6,786 bases of DNA from Lachnospira sp. UBA4346. Lineage in GTDB: Bacteria > Bacillota > Clostridia > Lachnospirales > Lachnospiraceae. Below the pieces are notes generated by a model. That model saw only the letters and a program-made list of their open reading frames with translations. It did not search any database and was not told the DNA's origin. A program made the translations under genes and the position numbers. Positions 1 through 5,452 of this stretch are shown one piece after another (positions within the stretch are counted from its first letter, which is position 1; every line of letters starts with the position of its first letter). Location: assembly GCA_002394205.1 (NCBI GenBank), contig DGTC01000012.1:1-6786 (forward strand), read 5' to 3'.

Positions 1-79
1 AACGCATCCCCGGAATCTGGCGGATGTTCTGCAATGTTACCGGATCACTGTCTCCATACCAACGAAATGAACTCTTCAT
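1..79 (-). CDS. uxuA: Mannonate dehydratase UxuA, N-terminal fragment
   Basis: UxuA dehydrates D-mannonate to 2-keto-3-deoxy-D-gluconate, a late step of cytoplasmic glucuronate catabolism. Only the first 26 codons are visible; the gene runs off the left edge. The translation begins M-K-S-S-F-R-W-Y-G and continues D-P-V-T-L-x-N-I-R-Q-I-P-G-M. This matches the conserved UxuA amino terminus (F-R-W-[YF]-G, then V-[ST]-L-x-x-I-R-Q-I-P-G). The ATG is two bases beyond the stop codon of the GH2 hydrolase gene. Its ribosome binding site (GGGAG, 7-nt spacer) lies inside that gene, so the two are probably co-transcribed and translationally coupled. The identification rests on a short but distinctive stretch and is strengthened by the glucuronidase/symporter context. 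The catalytic and metal-binding residues are outside the window. Confidence 0.88.
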   Translation of the reverse strand, partial: MKSSFRWYGDSDPVTLQNIRQIPGMR

Positions 80-81
80 AA

Positions 82-2316
82 TTAATCTCCCTTTCTAATT
101 TTTGTTAATTGGTTATTTAACTCTTTGCATTGTTCTTCTGTAACTTCTTTTTTCATATAGCTTAAGATTCTTTCTAATGGAATCATTGCCATTCGCTCTC
201 GCATCTGCTTTGCAAGACCGGCATTGAATTCTTCAATTACCTGCATTGCTTCATCACTTTCTAATAATTCTTTGCAAGTTGAACGAATCGAATACATTCC
301 CTTTGGAAACATCTTTGCTTCCTCGACTGCATCTTCAAACCAGTTCTTTACATTTAATCCCGGATTCTTATCTACAAACACATAAGATGTATCTTCCTGT
401 GTTACACCTGTAAATGAAACCTCATCTGTACAATTTGCGCTGTGCGCTGCAATTGTAAATGTGCCTTCTGTAACCGGAACGTCTTTAAAGATGAATACAC
501 CTGTATCAGACTGTACTGTATACGTTTCTCCTTGTGCTTCTAATGTAACTTCGTTCTGGTTTGAATATACTTTCACATCCATCGTTCCAACCAGACGGTT
601 CTTGAATCGGCGTTCTCCAATATGAACAAATTCTTCCGTTGACCATCTTGATTTATAATAATAGAACGCATCTTTTTTCACAGTTCGGTCAAATGTTACA
701 AGACCTTTGCAGTTTTTATACTTCGTACCGCCCTCATCACGAATTCCGCTGCTAAAATCGAACATATTCCATACATAAGTACCCCAGATATATTCCTTTG
801 CTGCAAACATCGGATATACTGTCTCATGATACATTGCCTGAAATTCTTCTGAATAATCTCTTACCTTCGGTGCTGTATTATGAAATGCTAAATTACAATC
901 TACACCATACTCTGTAATTCCCAATGGAATATTAGGATTCTCTGCATGGAACTTTTCAATAAAGTCATCATTATCTGACATCTGTCCATAATACCAACCA
1001 AAATAAATGTTATATCCCACCGCCTGTGTAATCTTGTTTAATTCACTGTCATTTTTTACACAGAACAGATTCGCTGCTGAACTGATTCTTGTTGTATCCA
1101 ATGATCTTACCAAATCATCTAACACACGCACCTGACGATATGTTTCCTCATCTTCTGCAAACATTGCAATTTCATTCTGAACACCCCAGAAACTGACAGA
1201 TACGTGATGCATATTCTGTAAAATTAATTCTGTCAACTGATTGCATGCATTTTCTAAGAATTCTTCACTTCTTGCAATCTTTAAAAATGGAATCTCAGCC
1301 CATACAACCAAACCGTTCTCATCACACAAATCATACATATGCTGCGGATGCTGATAATGTGATAATCGAACACTGTTTGCACCAATATCCAAAATTGCTT
1401 CCAAATCTTTTTCCTGATGTTCCTTACCGGTGGCATTAAACACACCTGCAAAATCCTGATGCTTTGCAACACCGTTTAACTTTAAATGTTCTCCATTTAA
1501 GAAAAAGCCTTTCTGCGCATCTAACGCAACCGTCTTAAATCCAATTCGACGTGTAACCGTATCGCAGATTGTCTCATTTTTCACAATCTGAACCTCAACA
1601 GTATAAAGTTCGTGGGATTCCTTTCCATTCCAAAGGACTGGTTTTTCCACTGTAAATGTATATTTCTTATCAGCAGTTTCTGCTGCCACTATCTGATTTG
1701 CAACAACATTGCCTTCAGAATTCTTACAAACCATCTCAAGTTGTGCACCATCTGCGACACCCTTTGTATGCACTTCCACTGTTACGATACCATTGCCTTC
1801 TTCATTTACATTTGTGCAAATAATAACACCTTCTGTACCGTAATACGTTCTGTTAAATGCAATCTCTGGTGTTACGGTAAGATGTACATCACGATAAATA
1901 CCGCCAAATACGGTGAAGTCGCCGGTCAGCGGAGAAATAATATCCCAAGAACGATTGTCTAATAATACGACCAACTCATTTTCTTTATCAGCAATCCAAG
2001 CATCCGTAATATCAAATGCAAATGCACCATATCCACCTTTGTGTTCTCCAATATACTGATTATTTACATATACACGACTCCATCTGTCTGCCCCGTCAAA
2101 CTGTAAGAATACCTGATTCTTTTCGTTTACCTGTGCTGTCAACTGCTTTCGATAAACGGTTACGCCTTCATAGGCATTTCCATCTTCATACCAAGTGTGA
2201 GGAATCTGTACAGTCTGAAACGCCACCTCCTGTAAAAGTGCTTTGACATCTTTCACATTTTCTATACACTCTACCTGTGGTAATTTTGCAAACTGCCAAT
2301 CTGTATTTATTCGCAT
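82..2316 (-). CDS. GH2 glycoside hydrolase, probable beta-glucuronidase (744 aa)
   Basis: A retaining family 2 glycosidase, probably cytoplasmic as no signal peptide is seen. It most likely cleaves beta-glucuronides to free glucuronate. Visible order: jelly-roll sugar-binding domain (about 1-150, with I-P-H-T-W-Y-E-D-G at 38-46 and G-G-I-Y-R-D-V at 138-144), an Ig-like domain (about 155-265), a TIM barrel (about 270-560), a second Ig-like domain (about 570-645), and a charged helical tail (about 650-744). The acid/base is E382 in F-W-G-V-Q-N-E and the nucleophile is E469 in I-T-E-Y-G-V-D. An N-x-K motif (N535, K537) lies where E. coli GUS binds the substrate carboxylate. Related galactosidases can also carry N-x-K here, so the glucuronidase call also leans on the flanking symporter and uxuA. 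It is about 140 residues longer than E. coli GUS (about 603), much of that being the C-terminal extension. I chose ATG at 2316 over the GTG at 2322 because GGAGG lies 7 nt from the ATG but only 1 nt from the GTG. A beta-galactosidase is the main alternative. Confidence 0.82.
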   Translation of the reverse strand: MRINTDWQFAKLPQVECIENVKDVKALLQEVAFQTVQIPHTWYEDGNAYEGVTVYRKQLTAQVNEKNQVFLQFDGADRWSRVYVNNQYIGEHKGGYGAFAFDITDAWIADKENELVVLLDNRSWDIISPLTGDFTVFGGIYRDVHLTVTPEIAFNRTYYGTEGVIICTNVNEEGNGIVTVEVHTKGVADGAQLEMVCKNSEGNVVANQIVAAETADKKYTFTVEKPVLWNGKESHELYTVEVQIVKNETICDTVTRRIGFKTVALDAQKGFFLNGEHLKLNGVAKHQDFAGVFNATGKEHQEKDLEAILDIGANSVRLSHYQHPQHMYDLCDENGLVVWAEIPFLKIARSEEFLENACNQLTELILQNMHHVSVSFWGVQNEIAMFAEDEETYRQVRVLDDLVRSLDTTRISSAANLFCVKNDSELNKITQAVGYNIYFGWYYGQMSDNDDFIEKFHAENPNIPLGITEYGVDCNLAFHNTAPKVRDYSEEFQAMYHETVYPMFAAKEYIWGTYVWNMFDFSSGIRDEGGTKYKNCKGLVTFDRTVKKDAFYYYKSRWSTEEFVHIGERRFKNRLVGTMDVKVYSNQNEVTLEAQGETYTVQSDTGVFIFKDVPVTEGTFTIAAHSANCTDEVSFTGVTQEDTSYVFVDKNPGLNVKNWFEDAVEEAKMFPKGMYSIRSTCKELLESDEAMQVIEEFNAGLAKQMRERMAMIPLERILSYMKKEVTEEQCKELNNQLTKIRKGD
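87..91 (-). promoter_or_regulatory. uxuA ribosome binding site inside the upstream gene
   Basis: GGGAG on the minus strand sits 7 nt before the uxuA ATG. It is part of the last Lys-Gly-Asp codons of the GH2 gene, whose TAA stop lies within the spacer. A ribosome terminating on the hydrolase would finish on top of this site, which is the classic layout for coupled translation. Confidence 0.8.
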
Positions 2317-2323
2317 TCTCACG

Positions 2324-2328
2324 CCTCC
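2324..2328 (-). promoter_or_regulatory. Ribosome binding site deciding the GH2 start
   Basis: A perfect GGAGG on the minus strand is 7 nt before the ATG at 2316-2314. The in-frame GTG at 2322-2320, which gives a protein two residues longer, would have only a 1-nt spacer and so is unlikely to be used. Confidence 0.8.
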
Positions 2329-2354
2329 GTTTCTTTATTATTTGCTTATAATTT

Positions 2355-2397
2355 TCATTTAGAACAGATTCGAATATTCTCAACCTGTCCTAAATGA
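2355..2397 (-). other. Intercistronic stem-loop between symporter and GH2 genes
   Basis: Two 13-base arms, TCATTTAGGACAG and CTGTTCTAAATGA in the transcript, flank a 17-nt loop. As minus-strand RNA all 13 positions pair, including one G-U wobble; read as plus-strand RNA the same position would be an A-C mismatch. The 3' flank in the transcript is AAATTATAAG, with no U-tract, so it is not a typical intrinsic terminator. It starts about 20 nt past the symporter stop and ends about 40 nt before the GH2 start. A plausible role, by inference, is protection of the upstream mRNA 3' end or differential expression of the two genes. Confidence 0.55.
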
Positions 2398-2415
2398 TTA
2401 CATTTTTCCTATATA

Positions 2416-3930
2416 TTACTCTTTAATACGCATTGTATTTAACTGTTCTTCTACTTCTTTCATCTTCTCTGGTGTTAAATCATAAAACTTCATTGCGATG
2501 ATATTGAAAATTGCACCAACTAATTCAAATCCATAATAGAATACCAAACCGATTACTAATAATTTGAAGCTATAAGGTGTTGAAACATCTGGAAATTCAT
2601 CTGCAAAGCCGATGATTGCAAAACCAACACCAACAAGTGTAGGACCAAATGCTGAAATTAATTTATCTAAGAAACTAAATAATGTTCCAACCATACCTGG
2701 AATATATTTTCCACTTCTTGTTGCTTCATAGTCATTTACATCTGCAATCATCGGAGGTACGATTGAACTTGCGATCATCTGGAAACCACCGCCAACAACA
2801 CTAATAATGAATAACAATACTGTAAATAATGTAAATCCATTAAATGCCTGTCCATATCCATTTACATAACCTGGTAAATTCAGTGTCTTTGGATCACATA
2901 CCAACCAAATAATAATTGCAATTGTATCTAAGACAATTACACCCCAGCTTGAGAACTGCATTGCCTTCTTCAAACCAAGTTTTCTACCGATTGTACCAAC
3001 ACCAAGTGTCATCATAACAAGACCAATGATTGTTGTATACATTGTCCATCCACCTGATAACTTGTAGTTACCAACAACGATTCCATATAAAACTAATGTA
3101 ATTGCACTTGTCTTACAAGTATTTGCAAATTGATCTGTTGCTCTTGCAATAATCATCATCTGCAATGGTCTGTTTTTCTTTAGTACTGTTAAATAATCTG
3201 AGAACTTAACCTTCTCTTTACTGTCTTCATCTTCCTGTGCTGCTGTTTCACTGAAATAAGGAATATCCTTTGGTCTAATTGAAATGTAAGCAATCACGAT
3301 ACCAATTGTTGCAATTACTGCTACGATAAGCCAGTATTCATGGAACAATTCCGCACTTCTCATTGAACCATACTTAATTGCAAGTGATGCTGTAACCATC
3401 TGCATAACAGCTCTCATAATACGAACAAGCACTGTTCCAACAATACTAAGAATTGGTCTTTGTGACGGATCATTCGTTAAACAAACATTACCAACATGAT
3501 TACTAATATTTAAGAATGTGTAACCAATATAGTAAATCAATGTAAATACAATGAAAAACACTGGTCTGATTGCACCTTTTGGTAAACGGTCTGTTACATT
3601 AAACATTAAGAAACTATTTACAAATAATAGAATTCCACCTGCTACCAGACACAAACGCGTCTTACCAACTCGTCCACCAACTTTATCAACCAAGAAACCT
3701 ACCAACGGATCTGTAACACCATCCCACAATCTCATAATTGTTGAAAAACTTGATGCTAATATAACTGCCATTCCTACATAACCATTCAGATAGAACGACA
3801 TAATCATTGTTAATCCCATATACAGATTTACTGCCATATTGGCTCCGCTAAATCCGATAATTCTCCATACCGGTACGAAATGAACTCCATTTTCCTTAAT
3901 GTACCGTTTATACCCTTGTGCCTTCTCCAT
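2416..3930 (-). CDS. GPH-family glycoside/hexuronide:cation symporter (504 aa)
   Basis: A polytopic inner-membrane carrier of the GPH (glycoside-pentoside-hexuronide:cation symporter, MFS_2) family, which imports sugars or glycosides with H+ or Na+. The length and about a dozen hydrophobic segments fit the family. The signature after the second membrane segment is clear: W-D-G-V-T-D-P-L-V-G (D70, D74, P75), then D82, R87 and G89-K90-T-R. A hydrophilic acidic/basic loop at about residues 215-250 (run Q-E-D-E-D-S-K-E-K) is the central cytoplasmic loop. The C-terminal end, Y-D-L-T-P-E-K-M-K-E-V-E, is a usual family tail. Start: ATG at 3930 with GGAGG 5 nt upstream. It is the first visible gene of the operon with the GH2 hydrolase and uxuA, so a glucuronide is the likely cargo (a UidB-like role). 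The substrate is inferred from neighbours only; the sequence itself does not fix it. Confidence 0.9.
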   Translation of the reverse strand: MEKAQGYKRYIKENGVHFVPVWRIIGFSGANMAVNLYMGLTMIMSFYLNGYVGMAVILASSFSTIMRLWDGVTDPLVGFLVDKVGGRVGKTRLCLVAGGILLFVNSFLMFNVTDRLPKGAIRPVFFIVFTLIYYIGYTFLNISNHVGNVCLTNDPSQRPILSIVGTVLVRIMRAVMQMVTASLAIKYGSMRSAELFHEYWLIVAVIATIGIVIAYISIRPKDIPYFSETAAQEDEDSKEKVKFSDYLTVLKKNRPLQMMIIARATDQFANTCKTSAITLVLYGIVVGNYKLSGGWTMYTTIIGLVMMTLGVGTIGRKLGLKKAMQFSSWGVIVLDTIAIIIWLVCDPKTLNLPGYVNGYGQAFNGFTLFTVLLFIISVVGGGFQMIASSIVPPMIADVNDYEATRSGKYIPGMVGTLFSFLDKLISAFGPTLVGVGFAIIGFADEFPDVSTPYSFKLLVIGLVFYYGFELVGAIFNIIAMKFYDLTPEKMKEVEEQLNTMRIKE

Positions 3931-3981
3931 AAAAACCTCCTACAATGTACTTAAATACCCCAACATCTGCGTTGCATTTTT

Positions 3982-3999
3982 ATCTATTAGCTAATTGAT
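3982..3999. promoter_or_regulatory. Candidate operator palindrome for the glucuronide operon
   Basis: ATCTATTAGCTAATTGAT is an 18-bp palindrome with 8 of 9 base pairs matching across the centre and a perfect 10-bp core (ATTAGCTAAT). It begins a few bases downstream of the start site predicted from the extended -10 at 4011-4019, where a repressor would block transcription. It does not fit the CcpA/LacI-type consensus I know, so the cognate regulator is unknown. Short palindromes are common in AT-rich DNA, so this is a suggestion only. Confidence 0.35.
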
Positions 4000-4010
4000 T
4001 TTCTATGGTT

Positions 4011-4039
4011 ACTATAACATCTTATTCGCACATTAAATA
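4011..4039 (-). promoter_or_regulatory. Candidate promoter of the glucuronide operon
   Basis: Minus-strand TGTTATAGT at 4019-4011 is an extended -10 (TGn followed by TATAGT, 5 of 6 to consensus). The -35 at 17-nt spacing (TATTTA, 4039-4034) is poor, as is common with extended -10 promoters. Transcription would start near 4004 and leave a leader of about 74 nt to the symporter ATG. An alternative further upstream is TTGGAT (4124-4119), an 18-nt spacer, and CATAAT (4100-4095). Confidence 0.4.
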
Positions 4040-4052
4040 GAACTAATCATTT

Positions 4053-4072
4053 ATAAAATAGCATTATTTTAT
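4053..4072. repeat. AT-rich inverted repeat in the divergent intergenic region
   Basis: ATAAAATA at 4053-4060 and TATTTTAT at 4065-4072 form perfect 8-bp arms around a 4-base GCAT. It lies just upstream of the candidate operon promoter, in the most AT-rich part of the intergenic region. It might act as an UP-like element or a protein site. It may also be a chance product of base composition. Confidence 0.3.
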
Positions 4073-4083
4073 TCTTTTAATTT

Positions 4084-4112
4084 TTTAGTGTATTATTATG
4101 CTACTTTATATT
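4084..4112 (+). promoter_or_regulatory. Weak candidate promoter for the glycosyltransferase
   Basis: TTTAGT (4084-4089), a 17-nt spacer and TATATT (4107-4112) give a possible sigma-A promoter about 80 nt before the glycosyltransferase start. The -35 matches only 3 of 6 bases. TATAAC at 4133-4138 is another possible -10. Some promoter must lie between the divergent genes, but I cannot place it firmly. Confidence 0.22.
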
Positions 4113-4183
4113 AAATATATCCAATTAAAGTATATAACAGTTGCAAGCTGCTTCTATTTCAGGTAAACTTTGGTTAAGAAATG

Positions 4184-4190
4184 AAAGGAG
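4184..4190 (+). promoter_or_regulatory. Ribosome binding site deciding the glycosyltransferase start
   Basis: AAAGGAG lies 8 nt before the ATG at 4199. The in-frame ATG at 4181 overlaps this site, and using it would translate the Shine-Dalgarno sequence as coding DNA. The protein from 4199 also begins M-I-S-I-S-L-C-M-I-V-K-N-E-E, the usual family start. Confidence 0.82.
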
Positions 4191-4198
4191 ATTTTCTT

Positions 4199-5269
4199 AT
4201 GATTTCCATTAGCTTATGTATGATTGTAAAAAATGAGGAACAGATTCTAACAAGATGCTTAGATTCTTACCGTCCAATTTGTGATGAAATGATTATTGTT
4301 GACACCGGCTCCACCGATGCAACCAAAGAAATTGCTGCCCGGTACACTGACAAGATTTATACTTATGAATGGATTGACGATTTTGCGGATGCCAGAAATT
4401 TTGCCTTTTCTAAGGCAACTTGTGACTATATCTTCTCTGCCGACGCAGATGAGGTATTAGATGAAGAAAATTTACAACGTTTTCTGGATTTGAAGCAGTC
4501 ACTTCTTTCCGAAATTGATATTGTACAAATGAAATATGTCAACCAGACAACATTTAATACCGTCTATAATTTTGAGAAAGAATACCGTCCGAAGTTATTT
4601 AAACGACTGCGTACATTCGTATGGACTTCTCCAATTCACGAAACGGTTCGCATCCATCCTGTTATTTTTGACAGCGACATTGAAATACTTCATTTACCGG
4701 AAAATAACCATAATAAACGGGATTTTTCTACATTTATTAAAGCATTTGAACGCGGTATTTCCCTTTCTGATTCCGTCATTATTATGTTGTGTAAAGAACT
4801 GTTTATATCCGGAGCAGATGAGGATTTCATTTCTTTTCTGCCATATTTTCAAGCACTGCAAAATGACTATAACCGCAGCAAAGACTGTCAGGAAAATATC
4901 GCCTGTGTGCTTGCAAAAACATACCGAATTACAAAAAATATACATGAATTTTTTAAGATATGCCTGAAAAATGTAGCTGTTGAAGCCTGCGCAGAAATCT
5001 GTATGGAACTTGGAACATATTACAAATCTGTTCAGGATTATGAAGAAGCGATTCTGTGGTTTATCAATGCAGTATCTGAGACTTCAGCAATCATTGACAT
5101 TCATTGCAATGGCAATCTGCCATTATTAGCACTTGCTGATTGCTATAATATTTTATCCGTACAAATGAAAGAAGCTGACGATTATGAACTTGCATACCAA
5201 TATCAGACTATCGCCGAGGACTATGCCGCACAAGCCGAAAGCTGGTGTCCACCTCAGGAAAATGTGTAG
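4199..5269 (+). CDS. Family 2 glycosyltransferase with TPR-like C-terminal half (356 aa)
   Basis: A GT-A fold enzyme expected to transfer a sugar from a nucleotide-sugar to an unknown acceptor, probably in the cytoplasm; no membrane segment is seen. The N-terminal catalytic part shows S-L-C-M-I-V-K-N-E-E (5-14), V-D-T-G-S-T-D (34-40), D-D-F-A-D-A-R-N-F-A (60-69), the metal-binding D-A-D (82-84) and P-I-H-E (145-148). From about residue 180 the protein is helical. A TPR-like unit is recognisable near 263-293 (A-E-I-C-M-E-L-G-T-Y-Y, then Y-E-E-A-I-L-W-F) and a second near 310-345, so the layout is the common Firmicutes GT2-TPR architecture. It stands alone, divergent from the glucuronide operon and convergent with prfC, ending at a strong terminator, so it is probably monocistronic. 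Donor and acceptor cannot be told. Related proteins glycosylate peptides, proteins or cell-wall polymers. Confidence 0.88.
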   Translation: MISISLCMIVKNEEQILTRCLDSYRPICDEMIIVDTGSTDATKEIAARYTDKIYTYEWIDDFADARNFAFSKATCDYIFSADADEVLDEENLQRFLDLKQSLLSEIDIVQMKYVNQTTFNTVYNFEKEYRPKLFKRLRTFVWTSPIHETVRIHPVIFDSDIEILHLPENNHNKRDFSTFIKAFERGISLSDSVIIMLCKELFISGADEDFISFLPYFQALQNDYNRSKDCQENIACVLAKTYRITKNIHEFFKICLKNVAVEACAEICMELGTYYKSVQDYEEAILWFINAVSETSAIIDIHCNGNLPLLALADCYNILSVQMKEADDYELAYQYQTIAEDYAAQAESWCPPQENV

Positions 5270-5313
5270 TTCCTTCCGGTAAATTCCTATTACAAAAGGT
5301 TCCTTCAGATAAA
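5269..5313 (+). repeat. Imperfect 15-bp direct repeat after the glycosyltransferase
   Basis: GTTCCTTCCGGTAAA (5269-5283) and GTTCCTTCAGATAAA (5299-5313) match at 13 of 15 bases with a period of exactly 30 nt. They begin at the last base of the glycosyltransferase stop codon. In the frame shifted from that gene they read V-P-S-G-K and V-P-S-D-K inside an open stretch that closes with TGA at 5338-5340. No ribosome binding site or convincing start serves this frame. It may be part of a dispersed repeat or the remnant of a longer gene end; function unknown. Confidence 0.45.
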
Positions 5314-5372
5314 GAACTGCCTAATCGTTCAGACGCTTGATAAATGGTGCATTTTTTGATACAAATTTCATA

Positions 5373-5431
5373 AAAATACCCCGAATGGAAATGGCAAAGA
5401 AAACACATGTCATACTCATTCGGGGTATTTT
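5373..5431. terminator. Bidirectional intrinsic terminator between convergent genes
   Basis: Perfect 15-bp arms (AAAATACCCCGAATG at 5373-5387 and CATTCGGGGTATTTT at 5417-5431) enclose a 29-nt loop. The A-rich outer part of each arm becomes the U-rich tail on the opposite strand. Rightward, the stem is followed by a T-rich run (5426-5455). Leftward, it ends in TATTTTTATG. It lies about 100 nt after the glycosyltransferase stop and about 20 nt after the prfC stop, so it can end both transcripts. The loop is long for a terminator. Confidence 0.85.
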
Positions 5432-5452
5432 ATTTATTCTATTTTTATATTT

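Noticed and set aside
1063..1073. The 11-mer GAACAGATTCG, found at 1063-1073, 2362-2372 and 6090-6100, considered as a regulatory site (LexA-like box)
   Set aside because: Two copies are inside coding sequence in different reading frames and the half-site spacing does not fit the Firmicutes SOS box; most likely coincidence.
1612..1962. 116-codon open frame on the plus strand
   Set aside because: It lies antisense inside the GH2 gene and has a Cys/His/Ile-rich composition typical of a shadow frame, with no ribosome binding site.
2317..2322. GTG start at 2322 for the GH2 gene, giving two extra residues
   Set aside because: The GGAGG would be only 1 nt away; the ATG at 2316 has a 7-nt spacer.
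3961..3976. CAAC-ATCTGC-GTTG inverted repeat and nearby TGCGTTGCA as a catabolite (CRE) operator
   Set aside because: It does not match the CRE consensus; the arms are only 4 bp.
4181..4198. ATG at 4181 as the glycosyltransferase start
   Set aside because: It overlaps the Shine-Dalgarno site at 4184-4190 and adds residues absent from the family start.
4536..4967. 143-codon plus-strand frame inside the glycosyltransferase
   Set aside because: The overlapping frame has clear GT2 motifs; this one has no recognisable domain or start signal.
5299..5317. Small hairpin GTTC-C-TT ... AA-A-GAAC as a terminator for the glycosyltransferase
   Set aside because: The stem is short with a mismatch and no T-run follows; the strong terminator at 5373-5431 explains the gene end.
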